This document shows, in pieces, positions 1-14,000 of a stretch of DNA of 64,000 nt. The notes below the pieces were generated by a model, which saw only the letters and a list, made by a program, of their open reading frames with translations, was not told where the DNA came from and did not search any database. The stretch lies in assembly GCF_000003815.2 (NCBI RefSeq), contig NC_049991.1, forward strand, positions 17,439,083-17,503,082, in the 5' to 3' direction. A program made the position numbers and the translations under genes. The stretch comes from Branchiostoma floridae (lineage: Eukaryota > Chordata > Leptocardii > Amphioxiformes > Branchiostomatidae). Each line of letters starts with the position of its first letter. Position 1 is the stretch's first letter.

Positions 1-1832
1 TTAGAAGCACTTGAAAGCTCACAAGTTTTTGGTTCTTTTCATAAGCATTTCACGGGTGACATTCACACATCGATCCTGGCTGGCGTCCCAGAAACAAAAA
101 AGAAATGTTACCGTTTCATGCTCAAGTAGGCAATGAGATTTAATATTGCTCGAAACCCCGAAACATTGGTTGCTACAGTTTAGAAGCACTTGAAAGCTCA
201 CAATTTTTGGTTCTGTCTCCATTAAACAGTTGACAATTTATTAATAAGTAACTTGAGTCAGTATGAAAAACCAATGACAAGTATGGGCACACAGCCATCT
301 CCAAGTTAGTTCTCACTTCAAAGCTCACAAGTTCCTCTTAAGTTTTTTTTTTTTTTTTACTTTTGCCTTGACATTAAGTATGTGTTCTGCATGACCGTGA
401 AACCAATTTTAGAGGCAACCATGGTCCCTGACACTCTAGATGAGGATGGGACAAGGTGAGCTGAGGTGAACCAACTATAATGCCCAGGTTGGAAACGCTG
501 CCTGCCAACCTATACTCAATGCTCCTCAAATATTATAAGTTCTAAAAGACTTTAAAGCTTGCGACTCCTTTCTTCATTTTCCTTTTCTAGACATTTTGCA
601 ATTCTAGTACACTACTTTTACATGTATGTCAAACCAGTGCACAAAACAATTGTTTCCCCTCCCATTTGCCTAAACTTAAGTTAAGGCAAATTACAACTCA
701 ACCAGAAGGCATCTTGTACAAGGAAAAGAAAAGTGATGCATAGTCTCTGCCCCAGTGCCCATAGGTAACCTTTCCACACGCATTTATCGCCAGGCTGTTT
801 TATGGCGCGGAGTTCTTATCCATCCGGAAATGGGCAATCTGAGTTTGCTGAGTTATCTGTCTGCGGAGGCATGTGCGTCATCAGTGATGCACTCGACTGT
901 GCCCTTGGACAAAAGTGGTGCTTTGATTACAAGATGTTAAATGCCGCGTGAAAGGAAAGATTTGTAACTCGGCTCATATCCTCTGAAGTTCCGCATTGAT
1001 GTAGGAAATCTGATCTCTGCCATGATGGATATCATGTTTCAGTTGTTGTTGTGTGGTCGGTCGTTAAAGGTGTTTTTTTGCAGCTCTTTACGACTGGGAT
1101 GAAGAACGCTGTGCTTTTGCCCCTCTCAGAGGAGGTTTTGATACACAATCTCATGTTTCTCACTGATGGAGTTCTTAGATAGTCAATCTACCCCATCTGT
1201 TTGGATGGATCTCACCTAAGCCCACTTTATTGATGGCAATTGAATGTGGCATCTGTATGTATGTGGGTGAAATGTTGTATGGACGTAAAAGTACTTTGAA
1301 CTTCTTATGATTTATCGTATACATTGCAGTTGCTGTTGAAGGCATTGTAAAAAGTAGCAGGAAGTGGATCAAAGTTGCAGAAAAAACATGGTGTCTACCT
1401 TTGAGCTGCAAAACTTTTCTTTTGCTATCAATTCAGGGCTTTTTTTGCCATGATAGTACAGATTGAATTAAAATCAATCATGAAAAGTTGGAAGTTTCAA
1501 AATCAAGAGTTTGCCACATAGCAATTACTCATGACAAGCAACTCGATATAATTTTGGAAATGGTCAGACGTTTGAGGTAGAATCCACTACCTTTTCGTTA
1601 GTGACACTGAAGAGATTTCGTTTTTTCATATGAATTAATATACAAAAGAGAGGTGCTATTTAGCATATGGCATTGACAATCTTTGTACACATTCTAATCA
1701 ATAAATTCACTTCTCTTTCTTACAGTGGGGAAGACTTCTACTATCCGCTAGCAATGTCGGGCTGGTTAAGGAGCATCAAGAAAATCTTTGTACATATTCT
1801 AATTAATTTTGCTTCTCTCTCCTTTCCTCCAG
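1..1832. other. ANKFN1: Sequence upstream of the first recognised exon
   Basis: This is presumably an intron of the main gene. A direct repeat (ttagaagcacttgaaagctcacaa) occurs at 1-25 and again at 180-203, and a related piece near 318. The stretch at 755-960 is richer in CpG but has no convincing exon. The last 160 bp carry a duplicate acceptor (separate entry). Confidence 0.5.
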
Positions 1833-1906
1833 TGGGGAAGACTTCTACTATCCGCTAGCGATGTCCGGCCGGTCCAGGAGCATCGAGAGCCTACACTCCC
1901 CCTCCA
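1677..1906 (+). repeat. 107-bp tandem duplication over the exon 1 acceptor
   Basis: Two units of about 107 bp each carry the end of the intron (atctttgtacatattctaat), a pyrimidine tract, an AG and the first codons GEDFYYPLAMSG. The upstream AG is at 1724-1725 and the true one at 1831-1832. Because 107 is not a multiple of three, using the upstream AG shifts the frame into a TAG at 1856-1858. Confidence 0.85.
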
Positions 1907-2095
1907 GCGAGGAGATGAAGAGAAGAAACATCCCCCCAGCGACCCCGCCCTCAGTCCCTCCTCCAACCTCCTCACGTGTCAACAAGAAGCTGTCCAACAA
2001 GCACAGGGGCTTCTCCATAGACTCAGCCATGGGGCCAAATCTAGACAAGGGGAAGAGGTCTCGGAAAACCAGCTATGGACCCATGCCATCTCCAG
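1833..2095 (+). CDS. ANKFN1: ANKFN1 exon 1 in window (residues 1-88)
   Basis: This exon follows the acceptor ctttcctccag and ends at the donor gtaag. It reads GEDFYYPLAMSGRSRSIESL and then a Ser/Pro/Arg/Lys-rich, probably disordered stretch. The open frame continues upstream of the ATG at 1861 to the acceptor, so this exon is either internal or has a Met at residue 10 as an alternative start. It leaves one base that joins exon 2 to make Val. A near copy of its acceptor and first codons lies 107 bp upstream. Confidence 0.85.
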
Positions 2096-5000
2096 GTAAG
2101 AGCATATCATGACTACTCGAGCACTCACTCTCACTCACTAACCCACACATTCACTCACTCACTCACTCACTCACTCACACAATCAATCAGTCATTCACTC
2201 ACTCAATCAGTCACTAATAGTATACTCATTCATTCACTTACTCATACCTTATCTGATGTTCCCTGAATTAGTGATATACATTTTTGTTGCATCAAAACAT
2301 CACTGCAGATAAAATCCTTATCAGACTAGGGCATCTGTGGTGGTGCATCTAAGCACGCCCCCTTATGAGTGAGTGCAGTACTGCACCTGCATTATGTAGT
2401 AGACAAAATATTGAAATGGACAAAAAAGGCACTTATCTTGCTAACTGTTGATATTTGATGCATTATCCAATATATCTATTACAGTCAAAACATTGTGAAC
2501 ATTGTAGATACTGGGTATTGAGAAGTACAAGTTTATAGCCTGGTTTGAAACTCCAGTCTGGTTTCAAGTTTATAGCCAAATTTGAAACGATATCCATCTC
2601 TTACATTCAAACTCCAATCCTATTTTAGCTACAGAGTCTCTTTCATCCCACAATCTGCAGCCATAGCTTTTGATACCACTGACTACAGGTTTTTAGTCAG
2701 ATAGAGATCGTCCCACTGAACCTTCAATATTTGATTGTTGTTATGTTTTTTTTTCACCCAGTTCTGTTTGACTCAGTGGAGCTGCAGGATTTGGATGCTG
2801 TCAGGAGCTTGCTCAACTCTCCTCACTGTCCCGACATTAACAGGTACCTGTTTGTAAGAAATATTTTTCTCCTTATAATAAGGGGTGTCCCTGTGGCTCA
2901 ACTGGTACTGATAGCAACCTTACAGTTGGCTCCTGTTTCCAATTAACGCTAGTTCACCTTTATTCGTAGGGTAACCTTAGTCCGTTCTTTTTAAGAACAA
3001 TGTATCCAGGGATTTTAAGTCGACAGATGATGGTTCCAAACGGCAATATCTTGAAAAAAGTACAATTTGAAACTACTTTCCATTGATTTAATATCCCTGG
3101 ATATCCTGTTTAGCAACACAACGGATATAGGTTAAAGGCAGATAAAGGATAAACTAACGTTACATGTAGTTAAAACTGTTTGTAACCAGACCCTGGTTCA
3201 AGTTCTTGAGTTGTGGCATCTTGGTTGGGAAAGTAAAACAGGACATACAAATTATGCAAAATTTTGACAGCTGGTATCTACAGACCTGTCCTCTGCTCTA
3301 CATTTTAATAAAGATTTATTATTAATCCATAGCTATTTGACAGCATTGTATGTTTGTCATTATATCCATAATCTATCCTCTTTGTTGGAAATGTAGGTTG
3401 TTTTCCGATGGATTTGTCTCGTGTTAAGAGAACATTCATCAACATGTTTGTGGGAAGCTTGGAAAGACAAAATATTGCATAAATGGGGCCAATCCAAACA
3501 GAAAGTAATTTTATTCTGTTGAAAAAACAATTCTGCTTTACGTTTACTAAGTCACATTTAAACCCGGTCACATTGTCTTCACTGACATGAAAGATGTTAG
3601 TGTTCTTATAGATTAGATAAGTTGAAATTATCAATGACAGTGACCTTTATTTATGAAGTGTTAGCTTTAAATTTTGTAAATTCAATTGGAAAAAGCAGAG
3701 TTACTTACTATATTCAAAATGATCAATAACAAGGACTTTTATATATGAAGAGTTAGCCTTATTTTCTTAATTCAATTGGAAAAAGCATGACTAACTATAG
3801 TCAAAATGATCAATGACAATCCTTTATTTATGAAGTGAAAAATTCAATGGGGAAAAGCAGAACTAAATAGTACTTCATCTTTATACACAGCACAAAACTG
3901 CCCCTGTATCTAACCCAAGCTAGGCGTGATTTACTATTATTCGATAATCGTAAATCGGGGATTGACGCAGTGACCATGAGTCAGCCCAAGCAATTGGACA
4001 CCCTCAACTGACTGTTGAGCAATTATCGACCGTTGGATGAAGCACCTTCATGAACAGCTCTGGCTGGCTTGGGTTGCACTGAAGTGGAGACAAAATTACA
4101 TCAAGCAATTTGTTCGAAATCATCCCGAACACAATTCCAATGACGCCTGAGGGAGAATTGCTCTTGCCGGAAACACTATCTGAGGACTCGTGGATAAACG
4201 CATTCACTTTAAATTGGTCAATTGGTTTTGAGTGGCTGTGTAATCTTCATGGCCATTGCTCATCCACTCATCACATGTGGGTTATGTTACTAAAAAAATG
4301 CATTGAAGCCCTCCTTACACTGTACATGCACAGTGTCTAGGGTGGTGCCCATCTCAGTTTTCTTTGCCCTTGGGCCACACTGCTGTGCAAGGATATCAAA
4401 AACATGTCATTATACATTGTGAACTATAGCCTGCTGGGGACTAGTTCAACAGTACTTTTCCCAAAAGGCAGAAGTCTTTTTGTTTCTGCTATCCAACCAT
4501 CTATCCAACCATCTCAGAGTTTAATCTCAATTCTTTAAACGTCCAGTCTTGTAAATTCTGCACTGCATGCAATGAGAGGATTTACACACACACATATGGG
4601 TTATGAATCATTCAAACGAGTTGTCATGTCATAAAGATAGACGCAGTTGATGACACATAGAAATGGAAGAATTTGTCTCTTATTGATCCTTGACTAATGA
4701 TCCCATTGTATAGTTGTCCTGTCATGATTTTTCTCCTTACTCTTCTTATAGAACAACTGAAAATAATCAGCACTTTTAGCACTTCATAGCTGTTGCCCTA
4801 GTTGAAAGGAACAAAGAAGAAAATAATTAACCTACATATTGTGCTAGAAATGATAAACTGGACTGACACAAGTTATGAATAAAGCATGCAGTGCCAGGCC
4901 AATAATCTGCTGACAAAGATCTCCATCGATCCTAAGAAACACAGTCAGGCAGTTGACTCATCCCAAAGTAACGTGACATGCTGTACGTCATGTAGTGGTC

Positions 5001-8000
5001 CCAAGAGATTCACGGGAATCAGATTACGGCATGACAGGTATAAAAGGGAATATTAACCAACACTCAATCATAAATCCAGTTTCTCAATCTCTGTTGGAAG
5101 TCCCTAGACCACCAACTGCAATCCGGCCCAAAATTGTGTTAGGGTATTTTGACTTATTTCCTGTCATAATCTCCTAACTTTAAAGGCTTCTAGCATTCTT
5201 GAAAAAAGACAGCCACGGTATATCTTTTAAAGAAAAGGTGAAACATCTTTGAAATTGAAACATTTTTTCTTAATTTTCTTAACACTTTGGCTCGAAATTT
5301 AAAAGACGAAACAGTTATGTACATATTGTCAATTTTTTTTTCCTTCTTCAATTGAAGGTCCAAGGGCTATATTTTAAAGCTTGGTTTACATTGTATACTT
5401 CAAGTACAACCTGAGGCTCTATACAAGGACCTGTAAATCATCATGATCAATTTTTTCCCACCCAGTATTAACGAGGAAGGCTTCACACCGCTGGACGTGG
5501 CGATGATGACCAACAATGTTCCCATGTCCAAGATGCTGATCACTGCTGGGGCTGTGGACAACCCCAGATGTAAGTACCACATTTGACTTTTGTATTGAAC
5601 CCAGGCCGTATTCATGTTTGATATTGGTGTTCCTTCTGGTCCATATTTTGCTGTGGACAACCTGAGATGTAAGTACCACATTCGACTTTTATGTCGTACC
5701 TGGACCATACTAAAGTTTAGTATCTGTGACCAATATATACTTCACGGTACGGCCTGGGACTCTATTATACTACGAATCGTAAGACTTGAACTCGCTTTTG
5801 TACGGCACTGTCAAAAATACAACTGTTCTGGAACCAAAGTGGTACAACGTCGATTCTTTTGTTTGAATTGACGAATAAAATTGTTGATGTGATATTCATT
5901 AATGTCAAGTCTTTAAAAATGCTATCTTGAGTTTCCTCGTGTTGGCATTTAATATATATTAATAGATATAAAATGCTGGGTCAGATTGCCCAATGTCATC
6001 CATAGACTTAAGTCAGTGTGGCCTGATCCATTGAACATTTTAATCATTGTAACCACGTCTACACGTCCACGACAACAGAGGATGTAGTTACCCTTGCCAT
6101 TTTTGGACAAACACACAAACAATACGTCAACCAAAATCCTTTTTTTTTTCTAATACCAAAAAGACGAACGGATTTGACGTCATCACCATGTGCCTACCTT
6201 CTTCATGCTGCTTTCCGTAAACGTGATCAAATGTCACACACGTGTATGTGGGGGGATTATCCACGTGAGCTGGTAGGAAAACATATATCCCCAGGCCTTC
6301 CCACGATTACTGGAATTGATCCAACACAGCGCAATTTGTCTAGTAAATGACTTCATCTGAGGCCAGGTACACAATTTGTTTTCCTACCAGCTCACGTGGA
6401 AAATCCCCCACGACACGTGCGTGACATTTGATCACTTCTACAAAAAGCAGCATGAAGAAGGTAGGCATGTGGAGTGATGACGTCAAATCCGTTCGTCTTT
6501 TTGGCATTAAAAAAGAAATTTTAAAGGATTTTCTTGACGTCATGCATTTGATACCAGAACCTAATACAGCACAACAAGCCAGCACTTGACACGGTGTTTG
6601 ATATTCAAGACCTCAGCTTGATATTTAGGTCCTCTTGCAACATTATGAGTGTTTTTTTTTTCTTCAGCAATTGACACTCCCTTATAGAACTAGAGATCTT
6701 TATTCTGTGCTGCTAGTTCCATTTCCTTCTGAATCATTGGTTTAAACCCAAGTTCCCATTGTTCCCATTCCTCTAGATTTTGTCAAGCCAGGAAGACTAG
6801 CTAAGGGTCTCTTTTATGGAAGTGATGCAATTTTGTTAACATTTACTGTAATTATGGAAGAAAATATTCTTATTTATTCATCAAAGCACTGAATATGTTT
6901 GATCTTGGTGTGTCCTTACATTTTTTTCATCAAATTGAAATGTAATACAGTTCGACTTAGATGATTTGTCAAATTGTTTGTTGTCAGCCTATCAGAATTG
7001 TTGATTTAATTTTATGTACATGTACTATACTTCCCAACACTTAGTCTATCAAATTTACAGATTTCGATTTTTGAAAATTGGTCAGGGTAGCAAGAGTTTA
7101 CATTTTGAAGAGCTATAACTTTCGTTGATAGTCACATAATATACATGTAACAGGGCAAGAAATACCACCTGCATAATTTTATGCAGGTTAGTGCAGGTAA
7201 AATTGGAGCTGTGCAGGTATTTCTGATACATGTCTACCTGCACCTAACCTGCACTGGTCCATGTACTGGGTTTCATACATTTAATGATTGTCCTATTATG
7301 TACTAGGTGTACATGGATTGTTATAAGCTAACTGTAACATTGACTTCTACCACTTATAAAGTATAAAAGAAAAAATAGCAATGGTACCTGAACATTTTTA
7401 GTATGACTCATAGGTCCTAAATTCAAAGTGGTGCAGGTAAAATTTGTCTGGTGCAGATAATTTTCAATGCCACCTGCATCAGTGCAGGTATGCAGAAAAA
7501 AGTGTTTTGAGCCCTGATGTAGCAGCTTTATGTCATACCTGTGACGCGAAAACGTTCGATACGGGTGTTCCGGACCTGGCCGTACACTTCCGTATCGCAC
7601 AGGTTCGAAAGGCGCATCACACAGGCTCCATTCGAGTAAATCGAACCATTTCGAGCGGGCTGAATACGACTGGGTTAGCAATTCGCATACCTGATTCGGA
7701 CGTTGGAACATTGCTGTTGCAACACTTTTGGTTCGAGGGCACCAAGTTTGTTCAACTTCTGGCGCATTTCGCATCAAAACATGGGTTTTCTCAGGTGGGT
7801 AAGACATACTATAAAATACAACACGGTGTATTCTATATAGATTGAGCTTTAATCTCAACCTTTCCTCTCTCCCCAGTCACGTGTCCGGAGGCGCGCGGTC
7901 TGCACCTAGCGACGTTGGTGAGCGAGGCAGAGAGAAAGGTGGACAACATCATGCAGCAGGTGGTGAACATGGGTCCACCCACCAGTGCACAGCAGCAAAA

Positions 8001-11000
8001 GGTGCGACAAATTTTAATTTCCAATAATTATTAGCCTTAATGCCAGTTTATTTCGGATCCTTAGTTCTGGGTAGCTAATTCTGGGACATTCTGGGACATT
8101 TAAACTTAATGTGAAAATTCAGATGACAGGACGAAAAAGTGAAAAATCACGTACTAGATGAAAACTGGACTAGGAGGAAAACTTTACTTTACTTTTACTT
8201 TATTCAGGTTGTGACAGGTACGTTTACATTTGAGGAAAACTTTGATCTGATATTCTCCCCCTGAAACTGTGTGTACGTACAATTAAAACGTACATGCCTG
8301 TATCCCCTCTTGCTTAAGTTTTTATATTGTCCAGTTTCAGTTCAGCATTATATCTTTAAGTTTGATGTTTTATGAAAGCCAATGAATTAGAGTTTAGACC
8401 TTTTTGTAGCCTATGGAAGAACGTTTAGAAAAAACACATTTTCGTTTGTACAAGAAAATTTTGTCAGTGATTTTCTTTCAAAGTTCACTGTTCTGCTCTA
8501 ACTCACAGGAACAAGAACAACAGTTGAAGAGTTGGGAGTGGCGCTTCCGGCTACTAAAGAGAATGAAGGCTGGGTTTGAGCACGCAAGTAGGTGTCTTTC
8601 ATGTTTGTATCAGGGCTAAAACTGCATGATGAAGGTATTAGACAGTAGTGGGTTCTGGGTGTAGTTCTACCAAATGCTGATAGAGGTCTCTTTTTGAAGA
8701 TGCCAGTCCTTCAACAGCTTCGTACTAAATTCATCAATGGCATCTGTGGCCCACATCATTGTTGGGTGGGATTTTGTTTTTGTGTCAATGACTCATAGGC
8801 TATATGAAAGTGTAGACAACTCTATACTAATTTTTTTTTAATCGGATTCAGGAAAGCCTTGGTACATACACTTTGCAGATAACATGGCTTGTGTATTACT
8901 TGTCTTGGATTTGCTTTAAAGCTACAGTGTCAGCATTCAGCTTTTTTAAACAAGCTGAGACTGGTATTTAGTTTTTGCTTTCTAAAAAAAACATGATAAA
9001 TGATTTGACATTTTGAATGACTAGTAAAAGGATTGTGCCCTCTAAGCCCTTTGAAGCCTTTCAAGGTTTCAGGACATGAAAGTTCAACCAAAGGGTGGAA
9101 AGTGGGCGAGGAAAAAGTCAGAGTGGGTGGGGTAGGTGTGTTGCTAGGACACGTGGGGTTGCTAGGCAACAAAGAATTAACTCAGATATTACATGAACCC
9201 AGTTGAGCACATGTTTGTGTCTTCTAGATTTGTGTAGGTTGATAATTTCCCCTTACCAAAAGGTGCATCAGATGGCGCCCATCTCTGCTTCTGTAGCCTT
9301 GGACCACACAGCTTTGTGTAATCACTTGTCTACATGAACATCATGGAGATAGTCCACTCTACCTACTTGGCCATTGCACTGGTCATAGCACCATCCAAAT
9401 ATTTCTCCCTTTTTTTTAGATTGACAGCAGAAGATACTGCTACCTTCAAATGCCATATTTCCCCATACATGTTCATTCAGATTTTCTGCTCTCCAATTGC
9501 CAGAAAATTATAAGAATATTTGGTGAATGACCAGGACTGGTCAGACCAGAAGACTGATGCTGGTTTGGGCATGTTTTAACAAGAAATCTAGTCTGTGCTT
9601 TTACAGATATTTTTGTTGCAAATTTGAAGTTAAATTCTTGACTGACTTAAAGACTGAAATGAAATTTTTGTCTTGGACATTAGCTTCCCTTTTCGTTAGA
9701 TATTTCAATTAAGAAACTCAAGATATTCCAGAGATTTGGTTAAATGTTATATTTGAACTTGATTTCTGACTGCAAAGTGTTCAAGAATGTTCAAGAAATT
9801 CAGTGAAATTGAAACTAGTCCCAAGCTTTAAACTCACTTTATTTGTTGGAGAACCTTCCAGAAAATTGGTGATAAATAAACTTTGGTTCTGACTGCTCTG
9901 TGTTTGAGAACATTCTAGAAATTTGGTAGGATATGAACTTGAGCTTCTACTTCTCTTTGTCTGAGAATGTTCCAGAAATTTAATGAAACATCAACATTCC
10001 AGAAATGTGCACTTAAGATCCTAAATTTAGTTCCCTGTCAAAGTACCTAGTGTCAGAAAATAAAGCTCAACGAAAGTTCCAGAACTGTTTCTGGAAATAG
10101 ACCTACATTCAAGGCCAGGCTGTTAGTTCTGTCTTGTGAGAAGTCATGTGAGGTAAAAAAGATGTCACCTTCAAGGTTAAGTTGAGCTTTTATTGGATCA
10201 ACTTTTGGCTTCATGGTAGATGGAAGAACATTACTGATAACATTTATTATACGACATCAGCATTTCTGCCAAAGCCTACAGTGTTATTCACGATTGTTTG
10301 AATCCCTTCAGGAATTTCACTCAGAACACTAAAAATAATCACATCCGAGATCACTCACAGGCTAAATATAGCACCCACTACAGCCAAGCTTAAAATGGTG
10401 AAGATTTGCACTAACATCGTTATTGGCTCCCCGCGGCGCGCTGACGTCAAACTTCCGGACTGATTGTCTTCTTACGATTACGGCCCATTGCCTCCAACGA
10501 TCCTCCGACAGTCTCGGAATCAACAACATTTTTATCATCCATAAAATAAGCTACTATATAAGGTTATGACCACTTACATTACAGATGAGATTATGGTATT
10601 AAAAACACAGTGATAGATAGAATTTTATAATATATGGTTACGGCTGTTGAGCTTCCTGCTTGCAACAGGATAAAGGTTTTTACTTCTATCTTGAACATAA
10701 GTCTTTCTCATCAATCAAATTTAATGTGTATGTCATTCAATTTACCTTTAAGTTTGTACTACTATTATGTTACCATTCACTTATCATGCAAGCTTCTATT
10801 CGACTTTATTAGATAACACTCAAAAGAATGATTCTCCAATGTCTTTTAAACTATCATTATGATATTGTTAGAAAAATTTATTCCAGCTTCCAAGTAATCC
10901 ATGCAGTCAGCATCCGATCATTTTTTCAGCGTATTTCAATTTACTACATTGATGATGTACTGATCTCTTTATCCTGCATGTCTCCATTTTTCTTGGAATT

Positions 11001-14000
11001 TAAGATGGCGAAGAAGTCCTTGAGCCTGTCTTTGTCTTACATCCTTCCTTCCACGAACTTGAGGAAGTTAGCCATCCCTTTGATCTTTCAGTGGATTGAT
11101 GGTCTTATCGAGATGATTGCTGGGTGATCTTCCCACAGATTCTATAAAGTATAATTTCTCCCATAATGTAGGTTGGCTTAAATCACATGTTTGGAGCAGA
11201 TCATAGGAGATAATGATAGTGGGATCCATTGATCACATGTCAATAAAGATTAATTGCTCACGGTTGTTCGGTTGTTAATAGGATGAAGGTACTATCTTCA
11301 GATAGATTACCCCAATTTAACAAAGGACGTGCAAAGTAGTATTAGCAACTACAAATTTGTTGCTAAATACTTTAAGTTCATTGCTCTGATTAAGGGTCTA
11401 TATTGCCTTGAATTCTAAACTCAATTTTCTAGCTTCTAAGTAGTTTATATGGGTTTTCCACGATGATCCATATTTGCATTCCTCCCAATAACATACTTGT
11501 ACATCCTTTGAGTTTTTCTTGCGACGTACCCTTACAATGTAAGTGTCTGTTTTCAGAAATAGCCATCCTCTCATCCGTTCTTCCGTGAACCGGATATAGC
11601 AGAGAGCCTTCTAGCCTGTGTCCATGTTTTAAGTCTTGACAAGGTCAACCTGACGCGTATGTCCGTTCTTCCTCGAATTATCAATACTCATCCTCTGATC
11701 CGTTTTTCCGTGAACTCGTGATGGTGGACGGCACTCGATCCTTTTTTTCCGCGTAGCCACGGGAGCTTTTCCTTCTTAGAGAGAACCACTTGTCAGGATT
11801 AGTTTTTCCAGCTAAAGACTTTGATAAAGTGAGCCTTAATGGAGGAAATTAATGTGTCTCTAAATCTGCCCACCCGTAGAGAACACCATCTCACTAACTC
11901 ACTCACTCACTAAAACATTGTCTAAAACATAACCCACATGAGGGCAGCAGTTACTTGTATTATACATAATTTTAATGAATTAGATGAAGTCAACAAAATA
12001 CAATGTAACCTGAGTTGTCCATCGTGCCACTAGTATGAGTAGTCTTTAAAAAATATATTCTTAGTTACCGGTAAGAGATGAAACATTTACCGTTAGGCCG
12101 CACTAATTAAATTTTATGCATGGCCCAAAACTAGTGCAAGGAGGTGTACAGATAAAAATCTCCTGACGGCGAATGCACTTGATTCTTTTTTCCGTGTAAC
12201 CACAGGAGCTTTTCCTTCTTAGAGAGAACCATTCGTCAGGATTAGATTCTTCCAGGTAAAGACCTTGATGAAGTGAGCGTTAATGGAGAAATTCTTGCTG
12301 CGACGGCCTCTAAATCTGCCCACCCATAGAGAACACCATCTAAAACATAGCTCACATGTGGACAGCAGTTGCTTGTATTATACAGCTGACATAATTTTGA
12401 TGAATTAGATGAAGCCAACAAAATACGATTTAATCAGTTGCCCTTCTCGCCACTATAGTATGATAAGTCTCTTTAAAAAACCAAAGTCAGTACCCATCTT
12501 ATAGCTGGGTGAAGTCGGACTCTAAGTAGAACCAGGAATGCCTCTTTGGTCAGATTAGCCTGTGTCCATTTTTTTACAAGGTCAGCGTGACGCGTATGTC
12601 CGTTCTTCCTCGAACTATCAAAACCCATCTTCTGATCCGTTTTTCCGTGAACTCGTGATGGTGGAATGATTGCTAATGGTATCGCCACACTAGTCAGGAG
12701 CTTTTCCTTCTTAGAGAGAACCACTTGTCAGGATTAGATTTTTCCTAGTAAAGACCTTGATGAAGTGGGCACCAAAGGAGAAATTATTAATGCGTCGCTA
12801 AATCTGCCCACCCGCAGAGAACACAATCTAAAACATTGCTCGCATGTGGGCATCAGAGACTGTTGCTTTTGTACGGAATGAGAATGATTTATTTGTAAAA
12901 TATCACTATAGTATAGGCTGAATTGTGTAATACATTACACAGGGAGAGTCCTCACATACTGTCTAGGGCACAGTATTGGAAGGCAAAGCCCAATTGTCCC
13001 TCTCCTTCCTTCGCTGTTTTACCTACCTATAAACCAATTAGTCAAAGTAATGCATTTTACAGCTGGGTGGAGTAGAACTCTAAGTCCAACCAGAAATTGA
13101 ACCCATGGCATCTCAGTCTTAAGACCATTAATATATAATAGTGCCACTCTAGATTCTCGAAAACTCAATGCATTTTAAATGATTTTTTAATTTTCTGTAC
13201 CACAAACATACAATACTTTTGCCATGGACTCATAGAAGGAATCTTAACCCCAGTTTATTTCCTTGCTTCAACTTCTAAGCTAGTTTTTGGACGTGCAAAG
13301 TGAAAAGTCAAATTATGATAGGATGAAAAAACTTGGATCAGATGTTCTCTCCCTGAAAGGCATCTCTGTCTAAAAAATTCCAGAAAAGTCAGTATTTGGA
13401 CATTTTTGTACCAAAAACATACAATACTTTAAATTTGCCGTGGCCTCACAGAAGGAATCTTGGAAGGAGGAAACTGCCCCCAGCAGGCTTTAGGTCCAAC
13501 CAAAAATGCTAAGAATTGAACCCGTGGTATCTCTGTCTAAGACAATTCAGTGGCACTTAAAAAGGTTAACTGTTCTAGAAAAGTATGCATTTTTGAATTT
13601 TCGTACCCAAAACATACAATACTTTGATTTTGCCGTGGCCTCACAGAAGGAATCTTGGAAGGAGGAAACTGCCCCGGCGGGTTTCAGGCTCAGCTGGAAC
13701 ATTAGGGTCCGAGATGGCCTGGCCGCTCGCCAGTGACCCTACGTGACCTTTGTGATTTATCCTGGTCACATCATTTCTTTCATAGAAAAAACATTACGGC
13801 CTTCTTTTGTACACTTCTTAGAAGGACAAAGGGGTGAACATTTCCCCCAGTGGCAAATGATTTGATATTCACCTCCAGGGCTCGAAATACCACCTGCATG
13901 TGCAGGTTAGTGTCCTATGGTGCAGGTGTATATGGATTGGCCAATTCCCTGCACCTTTAAAGTGCACATGTATATAAATGAAGAAAACATAGCAATGGGT

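Noticed and set aside
755-940. A 61-codon ORF upstream of exon 1 as a missing 5' exon
   Set aside because: No good acceptor or donor in a phase that would join exon 1, and no resemblance to ANKFN1 N-termini that I can recognise.
7328-7858. Overlapping long ORFs on both strands (176 and 133 codons) before exon 4
   Set aside because: No recognisable domain, part of the frame lies in a dispersed repeat, and the opposite strands are open at the same place, which fits GC-rich non-coding or mobile-element sequence.
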